From Lepidostoma basale (taxonomy: Eukaryota > Arthropoda > Insecta > Trichoptera > Lepidostomatidae): 64,000 bases of DNA. This document shows, piece by piece, positions 1-11,795 of the stretch. A model generated the notes under the pieces. That model made no database searches. It worked only from the letters and a program-made list of their open reading frames with translations, and was not told the DNA's origin. How positions within the stretch are numbered: the first letter of the stretch is position 1; each line of letters begins with the position of its first letter. The stretch lies in contig JAHDVF020001325.1 of the NCBI GenBank assembly GCA_022606425.2, positions 2,170,001-2,234,000 on the forward strand, in the 5' to 3' direction. The position numbers and the translations under genes are program-made.

Positions 1-599
1 AAACGATAAATAAATGTAACGTAAGGAGATCCCCAGGGAGATTGAATATATCCCTGCGTATCATGGAAGGATCTATATGGATTTGAGAAGAAAGAGAATC
101 GGCAATAAAAACAAAGCAATGTGAGTTATGTGAATTTAAATTTACTTCGCTGCATTTGCACTTTAAAGCTTTCGCAGGGCTGCCAGTATCTTAAGACAGC
201 TTTATATAAGTTCATGTGATATTCATGCTAATATAACAAGCGTCCACCCTTCCCTAGAATTCAATACGCTATAAAAATTATTTTAATAATACACAAACCA
301 CATATTTTTCATATTTGTCTAACAATTAACATTTAAGTATTTTTGGAAATATCTTTTTAAATATAACCCAATTTGATTATGTTATTTTTATCAGTTTCGA
401 CAGCAATACTGAATGCACCGTCTGGAGTCATATTTGCCACTTAATTATATCGCACCGTGAGTGTCAAACCGAGATAACTGCAAATATAAATTTTGGAGAT
501 ATGGGAGTTTAAAGACTTCACATTGCTTGGAAAAACTGTTTTTTTTTAAATAAACCAATGATTTTCGGTTTATAATTAAATATTAGAAATATGTGTTGA
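1..599. other. AT-rich non-coding stretch
   Basis: No open frame, repeat or splice-flanked block that I can support. It is AT-rich sequence to the left of the first LINE fragment. Confidence 0.5.
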
Positions 600-1148
600 T
601 TTAAGTATGAGTATTTAATACAATGTCTTTCGCTATACTTCGCCCTGTATGGCGTTCCAGTATCATTTCGAGAAAGCTCAAGCTCCAAATATTCAGCAGT
701 AGCGTTAAAAGCGCACTGCTGTACGGATGTGAGACTTGGAAATCTATTGCGGACGTTATTGGAAATTTCCAGGTGTTTATAAATAGGTGCCTTCGCTCAA
801 TATTCAAGATCTATTGGCCCCAAACAGTGTCAACTGCCGTTCTCTGGATTATGGCAAGCGAAAAGCCAATTAGAGAACAAGTCGCTAGACACAAATGGCA
901 GTGGATCGGTCACACTCTGAGACGAAACCCAGTCTGCATCGCTCAGGGCGCACTAGACTGGTCCCCTATAGGGGAAAGAGGAAGCGAGGCAGACTTAGAG
1001 CCACCCGGAGAAGAGCCCTGCAGGACGAGGTTAAGGCAGCAGGCCTCACTTGGGATGATGTTAGGCATCAGGCATGCGGGGTGGAGAAGATTCCTTGAGG
1101 CCCTATGCACCACGGAGGTGTGACAGGACAAGACGAAGAAGAAGAGAA
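600..1148 (+). pseudogene. RTE-like LINE 3' end, frameshifted
   Basis: Decayed C-terminal end of a non-LTR retrotransposon polyprotein. The frame starting at 623 reads ALLYGCETWK (about 710-740), then HKWQWIGHTLRRNP, a block typical of the region downstream of reverse transcriptase in RTE-like elements. The middle block KRKRGRLRATRRRALQDEV is in another frame (from 895), and the closing GWRRFLEALC returns to the first frame. Two compensating frameshifts, near 975 and 1070, are therefore implied. A GAAGAAGAAG-rich 3' tail follows at 1130-1148. It is not functional. Endonuclease and catalytic RT parts are missing (5' truncation). Confidence 0.8.
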
Positions 1149-1254
1149 GATTTAATACAATATTTATGGTATAAAAAAGCTTACTTATTATTTATAATAT
1201 TTTATGAAAGTGATGTTTAACCCTTAATAGGTTTTTTCTTGTATCACATTTGAT

Positions 1255-1345
1255 AATGATCTTGCAAGGCGAAGCATGTTTCTTTCGTAAAATATAATTA
1301 AACTTTTAGAAAACGGATGTTATCATCAATATTAAATTTTCAACT
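1255..1345 (-). repeat. Foldback family F1, partial arm
   Basis: Degenerate half of the F1 element. AAGGCGAAGCATGTTTC at 1265-1281 corresponds to the AAGGCGAAACATGTC core, followed by TAAAATATAATTAAACTT and TAGAAAACGGATGTT, which match the outer arm of full F1 copies (14700-14975, 37617-37880). Confidence 0.5.
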
Positions 1346-2459
1346 GAGTTACATAAATATTAAAAAAAAAATAAACACTAAATAATTATGAGGATGGTAA
1401 TGTTTAATTTAAATTTATCATCATGATAAGTTATTGGGCCTTTTCTCGTTTCGTTTTTATCCAGGACTAAGTTTGTAGGTACTTGCACACCATTGTGTTT
1501 GCATGTGCATTACTCGCGTTTATCTTTTAGTCGTGTGCATTTCCCATGACGTTTGAAGTAAGCGTATACTTTGGTTAACCTCATCAGCAAATGCGATAAT
1601 CATTATCTTAGTAGGGCCGTACCGCGGTCTGTGGTTCTTACTTCCTCGCCGATATTCCTTGAGAACTTCTCACAATTCCCTCCTGCGGTCTTCCTTTTGA
1701 TTTCTTTATATCAACACAAATAACAAATCTATTATGGAACCTGTGTGGGCCTAAGTACTCTTTTTCGAATCATTTTCAATACCCTTCTGAATTCTGTATA
1801 TCAAAACCCACAAAAATGTGTATCTCTCTTGTGATGTTTTTCCTTCACGAAAACATCCATCAGTGAATTATAATGTTTTTCATTGAAAAAGCAAGATAGA
1901 AATACTGTTTTTATGCTATATTTTTTTAAAACGGAAATTTAATGGGTATTATGATTTCTTCCTTCCTTCAATTCCTTTGTGTGTTTACGATAATGTTAAA
2001 ATACATTGTCATTCGCTCTGAATGTAAAAAGTTGCCTGTTCTATTTGAGATCTTACGAAAAAATCAGTTCTGTAATGTTTTTTTATGGAACACGCCTCGT
2101 TAATCAATTGAAAGTTTTATGAAAATCGTTAAGCGAAATGAAAGGCTTTAAAATAATATTTACATTTATTTTATTAGTCTCAACCCCCATGGCTAGCTTC
2201 ATTTGCAGTGGAAAGACATTGGTCTCGAACTGCGGTTGGCTACATTAATTTACAGCTCAGACAAATTGTCCCAATTCATCATAACATTTCGTAAAATTAA
2301 GTAGTAAAGAACTATTGTAAAAAGAATAATTATAATACATTTGTAAAATTTTTATTTAAACCACTTTATTTATAAATAAAGTGGTTAATATATACATTTT
2401 ACAAGTGTATTATTATTATATTTAATAATGTCACACTACAAATAAAGTGCTTCATACGA
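1346..2459. other. AT-rich non-coding stretch
   Basis: No gene seen. The only local structure is a short perfect palindrome at about 2361-2384 (CCACTTTA then its complement TAAAGTGG). The text around 1440-1700 is somewhat less AT-rich but has no coding signature. Confidence 0.4.
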
Positions 2460-2800
2460 AAGTCTTCTTCTTCCTTGTTGTAGACCTATGTGGTCTGTTC
2501 TCCAGAGTGATTCCCAGCTGTTCTTCCATCTTTTAGGAGGTCTTCCACGAGGACGAGTCCCATGAGGCTGATTATGCAATGCAATATAAGGGAGTCTGGT
2601 GGTATCCATTCTTTGGACATGACCGTACCAGTCCCTTTTTCGCTGATTTCCATCTTATAATATCCTCAACCTCACATATCTCTCTTATTCTTGTGTTCCT
2701 CACGCGATCTCTCAGTGTCTTGCCTGCTATCGTCCTCAGTGTCTTCATTTCGGAAGTCCTCAAAAATTGTTTGGTCCTTACTGTGTCTGCCCTTGCTTCG
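2460..2800 (-). pseudogene. RTE-like LINE 3' end (family B)
   Basis: Minus-strand fragment. The frame at 2572-2763 reads KTLRDRVRNTRIREICEVED then IIRW, followed by SCPKNGYHQTPLYCIA. Further downstream, in another frame, it encodes PRGRPPKRWK. The same element recurs at 19425-19790 (-), 25120-25362 (-) and 57085-57375 (+). The TTCTTCTTCC run at 2464-2473 is the complement of its GAA-rich 3' tail. Frameshifted and 5'-truncated. Confidence 0.75.
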
Positions 2801-5404
2801 ACGCCATATGTTATTATTAAAAGTATAAAGTAAAAAGGTTTACAAGATTAATTTATTTATGAGCTGCAAATGTAGTCAGCGTATTTTAAAATAATTATTT
2901 GAACTTCATATGTAGCCAGCCGCACTATATGGGTTAAAGAGTTCATAATATCTAAGTACCAGCATATATAAATTAAGACTCTTTTTGGCTGTTAATGGAA
3001 TCACATCTTCCGCTTTCATTGTGTTAAAATCGCGGACCGTGGAATTTTGTATGCAAAATATTAGGTCGTAATAAAATTCCAAAATACTTTATTTCCTCGA
3101 CCCAGCGAGCTACCCCGAGCTGCGGCTTCACCCTCCCCACGCATCCATAATATATTTGCACTGAATGTACGATATTCGTATATTACTTTGAAATACCCAA
3201 CTTCCTCTAACTCTTATGCGGGTCGTTCTTACTGGTAGGGTGTCTATAACTTCATACATTTTCAAGTGTTCTTGCGGGGGGTATAAAACGCAAGATTGAT
3301 ACGAACAAATTGTTTTATGGTTCATTGATTATTTGTAAAATATTGTCTGTTTCTAGAATCTGTATAATAAGAATCGTTTTGTTTTTTATGTATTCATTTT
3401 TATATTTAACATTCAATTTTAAAAAAGGGCCATTCAATATAACAAAAAAATTATAAACACTTTCATAATGTGATTTCTTCGTATTTTGAAAATAGAACAA
3501 AAATAATAAACAAACAAAAAAACACATATCAATACGATAAAATAGATGGATCATTATTTTATTTAAAGAACGGACCGAAAATTTATTTGGCTAGCCAAAG
3601 GCTTGAACAAAGTGATCAATAGATCACTTATATGGTTTGAGTATAGGAAAAAATGCAGGAATAAATATTGTTGAAAGAGTATAATGCAAGATGAAAATCG
3701 ATTAATTACAAACGATTAAGTTTGTAATATTTGAAACTGGACACATATTAACGCATATATGATATACTGCATGAATGTAGAGGAGTTTAAACAAGTTTTA
3801 AAGGATAAAAAAGTGTCCATCATGTTAACCCTTCAGAAGACATAACGTGATTATTAGTTTATAAAGTTTATAAATCTAAATATGTTGGCATTGTGGCCCT
3901 CAACGTTTGATTTTTATTTCTACTGGTATCTGTAGTTTCCATGTTTTTGATTTAATTTTCACATGATATCTTGTATGAATAATTTTGGTTTAACACATGT
4001 ATATTAAACAGAACCATCATTACCATATTTGATCAGATCATTATTTCATTGCGATTAATAAATTAGAAACACTCTCTTGGTGCGAAGGTTAGTAATTGAT
4101 GTTTCGAGTTATAATACGAAACTAATTATCCGTTACACGACCCAAATTCGGTATTTCGGCCGTTGGCACAATTTCAATGGAACTTCCACAAATTCTAAAG
4201 CCTCTAGGGAAAGCCCGGTACATGACGTACCTACCCCTATTTGTCTTGAAATTTTACGGGCTCCAGTCTTCGCTCATCTATTAATTCTCGATCCGCCCAC
4301 AGATCCACCACGAATCAGATCGTGTTCTCCGCTCTGTTGATGCGAAATATTTTCTCATTACTGAACAAGTAACCCGAATTCAGAGCTGGGTTTATCAAAC
4401 TTTTAGCCCGACACATGTTCCAACGGATTCAATCAATCACCCCTACAATATTGCTTCTACACGTGATATCAGTAATTTGATAAGTAATGTGATTGAAAAC
4501 GTTTACTTTTTAGAATGGCATGTTTCTCCTTTCTAAGTTTCAAATGTTTCATAGTTTGATAATATGTTAGAAATGCGAAACAAATCATTCCCAAAAGCGG
4601 TAATTAAAATTCTGAAAAAAAGCTGTAATTTCATTATTTTCATCAAATTATCGCAATTATTGTTTAATGTTTTTCTTAACATTTGATTTTTTTTCTCCTG
4701 CAAACAGTAGCTTCATGATCGTTAATCAATTTTCTACACCATGTCACGAGGGAATAATTGTATTAAGTATTTCTCTAGAAAATTGCCAATACATGTTTTC
4801 AATAATATTATAGATTTGTGACATTCGTATAGCATGAAAAAATTACACATTGGTGTCATATATACTGGATTTATATTACAGTTTCATTATATATTATTTG
4901 TATTTGTTTTTTCTTGAATAGTGAGTATCTTTATTCATGTTTTACTTAATCTTATTCCAATTCCTTAGCACTTTCTCACAAAAATACGTTCAACCCAAAG
5001 TAATCAGACCCTGTCTTCCAGCATTGTATAGAAGCAATTCATAAAAAGTCTTTAATATGTGACTAAACTTAATTTTCCAGTTCATTGTCCATTGTAACTT
5101 TCTCTATGACAAAACGTTTTACACAACCTACAATTCAAATACGGAATCTGGTTCTAATGAATATTTACGACAATGAATATCTATAATATTCCGAATAACT
5201 TTATTGTTTTTAGTGCGATGGCTTACCGCAATCCGGATGAACTAGTATTATTGTACTGCACCATAAATATGGGTTGACGATTATTAGAGAAAGCCTTCAA
5301 TAATTGAGACGGGTAACTCAAAATGAAGCTGGATACTGTAATACATAATGCAAGTGTGTTTCAAATCAATTTATCAATATGCGTGGGAATAATTCCCGTT
5401 TTCA
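2801..5404. other. Non-coding stretch, no gene seen
   Basis: Mostly AT-rich. Open frames of 60-90 codons occur (for example 4077-4340) but show no recognisable domain, and none is flanked by convincing splice sites. The block 4190-4330 is less AT-rich than its surroundings. I assign nothing to it. Confidence 0.4.
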
Positions 5405-5408
5405 AAAT

Positions 5409-5585
5409 CGGGTGGTGGTCGCACGAAATAGAACGCTTAGCTCCTGATCCAGAAGACATGAGTTCAAACCTGGACACGACCAGATTTCTTCTTCATAATA
5501 ATGAGCTATTTTCTGCTCACATTGAAGATTGTAAAAAGAATTCTAATATCATTGATTAAAATCCTTAGTATTAGTCTTTTTTATA
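5409..5585 (+). repeat. tRNA-derived SINE, family S1, copy 1
   Basis: The head reads GGTGGTGGTC then GAACGCTTAGCTCCTGATCC and carries a B-box-like GAGTTCAAACCTGG at 5460-5473, in the position expected for an RNA polymerase III internal promoter. The body runs on through CTTCATAATAATGAGC and GCTCACATTGAAGATTG and ends near TTAGTATTAGTCTTTTTT. Four other copies lie at 5986, 21988, 53910 and 55555. The head looks tRNA-derived from its boxes. I cannot say which tRNA. Confidence 0.75.
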
Positions 5586-5985
5586 TTAAAAAAAAAACTG
5601 TTGTCTTTGTATACATTTATATCAATTTATGTATCAGCCGTGATGGGCTTCGGTCAATTTATATAAATATGAATCATATTTATGTAGAATTTCAGAGTTT
5701 ATATAATATCATATATATTAAACATTATAATTTTCCTTTTTCTGTCTAGCCTTTCTTTTTATTTTGGGGTTCGCTCTTCTCGTGTGACGTCTCCAGGGGT
5801 GGGACCCGGTTTCTTTTAAGAGTCCTGTTGATAAGTTCCATCCACGTCAACTTGAGCGTGGCGCTTCCTCTGCATTCTAATTATATAATTGAATTAATAA
5901 AAAATATTTTTTATGCATAAAAATATGTAGCATGCATGTATGGAATATGACAAAAATATATATATTTTTTTTTTAATTTTTTTTA

Positions 5986-6162
5986 AAAAGACTAATACCA
6001 AGGATTTCAATCAATGATATTAGAATTTATTTTTATAATCTTCAATGTGAGCAGAAAATAGCTCATTATTATGAAGAAGGAATCTGGTCGTGTCCAGGCT
6101 TGAACCCATGTCCCCTGGATCAGGAGCCAAGCGTTCTACCCCCTAGACCACCACCCAATTGC
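5986..6162 (-). repeat. tRNA-derived SINE, family S1, copy 2
   Basis: Minus-strand copy of the S1 SINE. The complement of its B box is CCAGGCTTGAACCCATG at about 6094-6110, and the head ends at about 6162. A T-rich run just left of the element (5950-5985) would be its A-rich 3' end. With copy 1 it forms an inverted pair separated by about 400 bp. Confidence 0.78.
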
Positions 6163-7034
6163 CTATATAACATACATAAAAAGAAATAAATGTTTTAAAT
6201 TATTGGGTCAATTCCTTCCATATTATGCGAGTAATTGCGAGAAAACGTTTGATCGAGTGTGATCGAACTAGTGTTTGATCGAAGATGATTGAAAAATAAA
6301 TCGTGATTTTTATTTATTACGTTGTTTTCTTGATGCAAATGTAAAAAACTGTCATAATTCACGTGAAACGCTAGTAATAGTATGGACGAAAAGATATACA
6401 GCATACATTATAATATCCACGGCTAAATACTAAACATCGGGTTCTATCCTTCTGGCCGCGGCTTAGAATAAATTACAGAGAAACTCGATGCGGGTATTGA
6501 ATACAGATCCATCAACAGACTCCCCGACATTGTCTTATAACCGCCTATCACCGCACCGCCAGACGACAATACAAAGCTCTATTATTGAAGACCGACGATA
6601 TAGTTGTCGAGACCTTGATTTCTAGCCCATTATCTACCATCGATCTGCGTCATATATTTTAGTTTAAAGCGATAATAGCCCAACCCCTTCGCCATAATCT
6701 TATATTCATGAATTACACAATAAGTATTCAGTATTTGTAAACAAGAGTTATTGTTTGAGAAAATAGAATCCTTTTGTTATTGTTATTTTTCTTCATTCGT
6801 AGAAAAACATTTTTCCTTCAATAATTACAAACTGTAAATATGATAATTTATCAATATTAAAAAACTAACCATCAAGTTGTTTCCCCGGAGGTCTAGGCAG
6901 AGAGGTTCGACCGTCACACTGCTCTGTCCTGACATACCTCTCGAGCTTCCTCAACATTAATACATCGTAACACGCATGCTTGTCCGTTTTTCTGACTTCG
7001 AAAGCTCCACGTTTTAGTAGATGAATAATTTGGT
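6163..7034. other. Non-coding stretch
   Basis: No supported gene. 6420-6680 is less AT-rich (with ATCTGCGTCATA and similar) but shows no reading frame with splice context. 6865-7030 may be a decayed continuation of neighbouring LINE sequence: the CCCCGGAGG and GTCACACTGCTCTGTCCTGA text resembles the 3' tail of LINE family K on the minus strand. Confidence 0.35.
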
Positions 7035-7035
7035 A

Positions 7036-7322
7036 ATTCCATGTTTTCTGAGGTGGCTCTGAGGATAAGCGGGCTGAAGTGGCGATGGGCTGGCCATATC
7101 TGTCGGGGAACCGACGGCCGATGGGGAAGACGGGTTCTGGAGTGGAGACCGCGTACAGGATTCTGCAGAGTTGGACGTCCCCCTGCCCGCTGGACCGACG
7201 ATCTGAAGAGGATTGCTGGACATGGATGGATGAGGGCGGCAATGAATAGGGGGCAGTGGCGTGCTTTGGGAGAGGCCTACGTTCAGCAGTGGACGACAGA
7301 CGGCTGATGATGATGATGATGT
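7036..7322 (+). pseudogene. RTE-like LINE 3' end (family C)
   Basis: In-frame C-terminus: VALRISGLKWRWAGHICR, then GRWGRRVLEWRPRTGF, GRPPARWTDDL and AYVQQWTTDG followed by TGA at 7306-7308. A GAT-repeat tail (7308-7322) marks the 3' end. This peptide ending is very common in lepidopteran LINEs. Only about 90 codons remain, so this is a short 5'-truncated copy. A close relative lies on the other strand at 51298-51730. Confidence 0.85.
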
Positions 7323-8147
7323 TTTCATTAGCCGTCCTCGGCTTCCATTAGCACTTCTATTATATCTTTTTTAAACTCTCATTTTCTGATTCATATATCC
7401 AAATCATCTTCGTGAAAATATTTTATTCTATTTAGGTGCATTTATTCATCTTAAATTCGTTTCTTACTTCTTGATTAGGTATTCTATCATAAATTGTTTT
7501 TTCGCACATTCTTAGTGATCTCATTTCTACCTTTGGCTTTTGCCAGCTCCAAGCCTCACTTCTATAAATCAATGCAATAAAGTGTGCACTCAAAGTCATC
7601 ACTGCACATGGAAACGTAGGTACTTATGTTACTTAAGAAAAATGGCATTGATACAACACATGTCGCTCTGCCCGCATATAGGAACCCTTTTCCTCTGGTG
7701 TGTTCTGTGTTGCCAGCATGAAAATAAAAATTGCGGCATCGGGGAGCGGCCTATTTCCTACTTTATTGCCCATTGCCGAGGCATTGAAATTACCCCGAGT
7801 TAGTGTGGGCTGCGCCGCGGTGTCGCTCCTACCCGCGATTGCTATCATTCCTCTATTAAAATGGTATAGATTAGCTAGTAACGCATGCGAATAATTTGCT
7901 AATGTGTTTACACTTTAATCTCCCACTGCGAACAAAAGTGTTAACATACTCTGTTTACGGGTCATCATTCTGCCAGCTAGAAAAAAAGATGAAATAAAAT
8001 TAACATATTCAAATTAGCCACCACTGTGATGTTTGAGCTAATGTACGAACTAATAAAGAATTTATAAATAACTTTTAACGAAACAATTAAATCAGTAATG
8101 AACGCCATATCACAACTTAGAAAAATTGTGCTTGCTTAAGACCCTAG
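7323..8147. other. Non-coding stretch
   Basis: No supported gene. The block 7735-7850 is GC-richer (GCGCCGCGGTGTCGCTCC) and overlaps open frames on both strands (7633-7848 minus, 7700-7894 plus), none with a recognisable protein or good splice sites. It could be a conserved non-coding island. Confidence 0.35.
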
Positions 8148-8428
8148 GTTCTCAAAGTGGGCGATAACGCCCCCTTGTGGGCGTTTGAGACTTTCAGGGG
8201 GGCAGTAGAAGACCCAGAAAAAATCGAGAGCGCTCTAAAAAGACAAAAAAACACGCTAATCATGTAGGTACTAATAAATCAAATTAAACTTTGGTTTATT
8301 TTGTTATTGTATGTATTGTAATCATTTTCCCATATTTCGAACAAGTTTTATGGGAGGGGGGCGTTGAACGTTTATTTTTCTTGCAAAGGGGGCGGTGGCC
8401 CAGAAAAAATTGGAAACCTATGCTGTAG
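8148..8428. mobile_element. hAT-like non-autonomous remnant
   Basis: Starts CTAGGTTCTCAAAGTGGGCG and ends GGAAACCTATGCTG. The outer sequence TAGGTTCTCAAA is an imperfect inverted match of the other end's TTGGAAACCTA. Subterminal G/C runs (GGGGGGC, CCCCCTTG) are typical of hAT MITEs with 'tggttctcaaa' ends. No transposase frame. Exact ends and target duplication were not resolved. Confidence 0.5.
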
Positions 8429-9000
8429 ACAATATGTAGATGTGGAAAAAAGAAAAATAGTATGGAATTCGATACTACAAATTTTAGGTTTGTTCTAAAT
8501 CTTATAATTGAATGCATTTTGTAAATTATCTTGGTCTTGATAATTAATATTTTAATTATATTAAAGACAATTTTGTATAAAAAAAAATATTACGGGCATC
8601 ATTTAGATTAACAATATTAGTTTTAAACATGAAAGTTATCAACAAATGTAATGTAATCTTTTCTTATGTACCGGGTGAAGTATGTGGACCTTATTAATAA
8701 GTCAGATAATAGACACTTTAAATTAAAAGTAACCTTGATCATTTAAAAAAATATTGTTTACATAATAAATAATCAAATAAATAATTCGTCTAGACCCTTT
8801 TCATCATAATTGTAATAAAATAACAATTATCTATCCCCCCTGACAATGCTCAACTCCGTTTATTGAGTATATGAAATGATTTTATTTTAAATTATGAAAA
8901 TTTACCCTTAAGAAGGACTTGGACAATCGATTCGTCTATTATAAATAATTAACAACTATAAATAATCATTAAAAAATTGCTTTTAATTTTATTCTTTTTT
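8429..9000. other. AT-rich non-coding stretch
   Basis: Nothing identifiable. Very AT-rich, with short homopolymer runs. Confidence 0.4.
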
Positions 9001-9262
9001 CTTTTTCTTGTTGTTCCTCTCTTATCGGAGGTTCGACAACATCATGTCTTTTTCTACCCTTGATACAGAAGCTCTAAATAGGGCTGTTGTACTGCATCTG
9101 AACCAACCTCGAAGGTTTTCTTTTTCTCCCGACACTTCGTTTTCTATTCATTTTACCTTGGGCAATCAGTTGTAGCACTTTGTATTTATCTTTTCTCATA
9201 ATGTGTCCGAAGTGTTCCAGTTTCCTGCGCTTTATAGTCTTGACAATTTATATTCTTTCTTC
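9000..9262 (-). pseudogene. LINE 3' end (family D), frameshifted
   Basis: Minus strand reads KTIKRRKLEHFGHIMRKDKY then LIAQGKMNRKRSVGRKRK. After a frameshift near 9125 it reads LRGWFRCSTTALFRASVSRV and EKDMMLSNLR, then a stop. This is the standard C-terminus of a widespread RTE-like group. The tail GAACAACAAGAAAAAG follows. A 50-bp scrap of the same tail occurs at 52372-52424 (+). Confidence 0.8.
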
Positions 9263-9899
9263 ATTTGCTTCAGTAAAACCATTGAATTATTGTTTTACTG
9301 TGTTAAACTTCTCTATAAAATTATTGTTTTATTTGCGATCGCACGTGATACCCATCTTGAAACAAAAGATAAAATTCGAGTGAAATTGTCGTGTTTCCAA
9401 AGAGTTTCAGCATTCGCGTTATGCCATCATCGTGCAATTTCGAAGTCTTATTACATATTGCAGTATTTCAGCTCTCACCGCGGTCCATTCATCTCCCCCA
9501 TTTCAGAAATTGCACATCGCCTGCAGGTCTTCGTACTCCGGCATTATTCTGCGACTTTGGAATCATTCTTCCTCCTCGTGGTTCATTGTTCCTTTCCATC
9601 TAGATACGAGGCGGTAGGTACGCGCGTAGGTGCAGAGAGACGTACTTAATTTGCGGTTCTCCTACTGAATACCATTTCCATTGTACGCGTAATTGGAAAA
9701 TATACAGTCCCGATATACACGTACAACGACTCAACTGTTTATTACTGTACCGGGTTTAATTATTTCAAAGAGTACATTTTCTTATTTCTGACGAAACATA
9801 AAATTCGAAATGTTTACATTTTACAAATGGTAACATTGATGACATAATCACTATTAGGTTTATATTATTCGTCATTTGTATTTGTATTTTTACCCATAG
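9263..9899. other. Sequence left of the first exon
   Basis: Several overlapping open frames (9203-9649, 9391-9603, 9432-9617) with no recognisable protein. They could be a decayed repeat. The last 60 bases (TATTTGTATTTTTACCCATAG) are the pyrimidine-rich acceptor region of the exon at 9900. I did not find the exon that should precede it (it must end in phase 1). Confidence 0.4.
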
Positions 9900-10000
9900 A
9901 CAAAGAAGATTTTTACGACTGCCAAATTCATGATACTCATGACGAATATCGAAAGAAGTATGTCAGGAAAGAGCAGTATGGTGGTTCTTTAGGCGTGACG
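9900..10000 (+). CDS. Internal coding exon, probably upstream Rapgap1 exon
   Basis: A 101-base block lies between a good acceptor (TTTTTACCCATAG, ending 9899) and a strong donor (ACG|GTAAGT at 10001). With two bases completing a codon from the previous exon it reads KEDFYDCQIHDTHDEYRKKY then VRKEQYGGSLGVT, 33 residues, charged and protein-like with no stop. The other frames are closed or unconvincing. It ends in phase 0 and the exon at 48931 begins in phase 0 on the same strand, so joining them keeps the frame (..GGSLGVT|PSSRRSAG..). I do not recognise the peptide itself, so membership of the Rapgap1 transcript is inferred from strand, phase and the absence of other genes. It would form part of the poorly conserved region before the GAP domain. 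Confidence 0.65.
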
Positions 10001-11098
10001 GTAAGTCAGTTAGTTAGTTCAAACATACGAGTATATTGATGTTCATTTTTATGCAGATAACGTTGATGTGAAAATCTTTTAGAATTCAATAACGATACTA
10101 TTCTGTCTTATGTTTAGTAAAATCCTTGTTTTTTTTCTAGTTTGGACTTTTAACGTATTTAAAACATTGTATTTACATTTTGTGCTAGAAAATGATACTA
10201 GAAGTTTGAATTTTCTATTGTATTTCTATAAGAACACAATGTTCTGAAACGTAACATATTTTTACGCCGAGATTCCAAGAATATTAGGATGTCTAGAGTC
10301 TAGACTCCCAGACAATGACAGGGCTAATTTACCCCACATACAGTGAGTACTCCCCTGAAAGCTTTTCTAGCGGGAAAACATTTCTTTGTACAGGATATCC
10401 ATTGAATTTACACAGAAGAAAGGAGCATTTGCAATAAGACCGCGTATATAAGGGGACACGGAGATATACAGAGGCGTATGAATATTTTCTGCTTTATTCT
10501 TTTCCTATGGCCCGAACGGGAGCTCGGGGCTGAGATGAGGATTTGCGAGATTCACTTGTCGGGCGGAAGGAGGGTATTACTGAAAGACTAGAGATAAAAA
10601 TCTACGTGGATAGGAAATCGGCTTTGCATTGCAAATTTACGCAGTCACGTGAATGCGTTATCTCTGCTTTTGTAAAAATATTATCGTTTATTCCACCTAT
10701 CCTGCTTCTGCATACGAACATCACCCTGTTCAAAAATTACATTCATCATCATCATCAGAAGCGCAACAACCAAGTGTCCCTGGTTCTCAGTAAAAAAAAA
10801 TACTTTAATACATATATAGAACATCCAGAGTAAACTTCCTTATTTTCATAGTAAAAAAATAATCGGCAACCTATTTTTCTGTCTTATGACTATTGATAAT
10901 CATTTTTAAAATAATTTAATAGATGGTTTTACGAATTTAAACCCTTTTCAAACTTTTTAGTGTATTTTTTTCGACATGTTTTGAAGGGTTTCCAATTAAG
11001 TTTACACAATTATAAACTTAGATAACCCATTGTTTTGGCGGAAACACTTTGACTTATTATAAAAAATTTTGATTAAAAAAAAATATTCTGTTTTAATT
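10001..11098. other. Intron sequence, no element seen
   Basis: No repeat or gene supported. The ORF at 10543-10833 is not recognisable. A short CATCATCATCATC run lies at 10744-10756. Confidence 0.35.
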
Positions 11099-11136
11099 GT
11101 ACATAAATGGTACATAAATGGTACATAAATGGTACA
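11099..11136. repeat. 11-bp tandem repeat, about 3.4 units
   Basis: The unit GTACATAAATG is repeated three times exactly, followed by a partial GTAC. Minisatellite-like and very short. Confidence 0.9.
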
Positions 11137-11639
11137 AAATAGTTGTTTTATTCATTTAAACTATAGATAAGTATAAATTTTACGTGTGTCATAGTTGACT
11201 CACAATGACATAAAACTGGTTTGAACAATGCACAGGTTAATGTGTGTTTTGTGACTTATGAAATGATGAGTCACAATTGTCTGTTAATCTACAGACATAT
11301 AGTTTGAAGAAATAGTTATTTTCTAGTTTATATATAAATTTCGACATATCTCTCTAATAATATTTCTTATCATTGGGAACTGCCTTTGTAAGTAGAAGCC
11401 GCAGTCCTGGATTCTCGGATTGTGATTTAAGTCATTTCTTTATTCATAGTATCTAATCACTTTGCCAGCGGGTGTTATATGCCTCTTTAAGAATAAACAA
11501 ATTCATGTATAAAGTACTAAAATAAAATCACAATTAGTAATAATAACCTTATTTATAAATGGAAAGTCATTTTGAAAATTTCATTGTAAGTAATCTCATT
11601 AAAAACAAAATCGTTGATAATTTGAAGATGGTTATAAAA

Positions 11640-11795
11640 AGTAGATATAATTATTTATTGTTTCTTGGACAATGATATAAAACTGCATATTAAATTATTA
11701 ATACGAATGACGACGTCTGTTTTCTAGAAGTTTTACTATATTTTATGTAAATAACATATTTCGCCTGTCTAAGGCGTTATATGCCTTTGTTAATG
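11640..11795 (-). repeat. Foldback family F1, single arm
   Basis: TATTGTTTCTTGGACAATG, then GAATGACGACGTCTGTTTTC, then the core complement AACATATTTCGCCTGTCTAAGGCG. On the minus strand the core reads GCCT..AGGC hairpin, GAAA, TATG, TT. The second arm is missing or decayed. See F1 full copies at 14700 and 37617. Confidence 0.7.

Noticed and set aside
9203..9649. 148-codon ORF upstream of the exon at 9900
   Set aside because: Its first part is antisense to a minus-strand LINE end (9000-9262), and the rest is unrecognised. Several frames are open at once, so it is not convincing.
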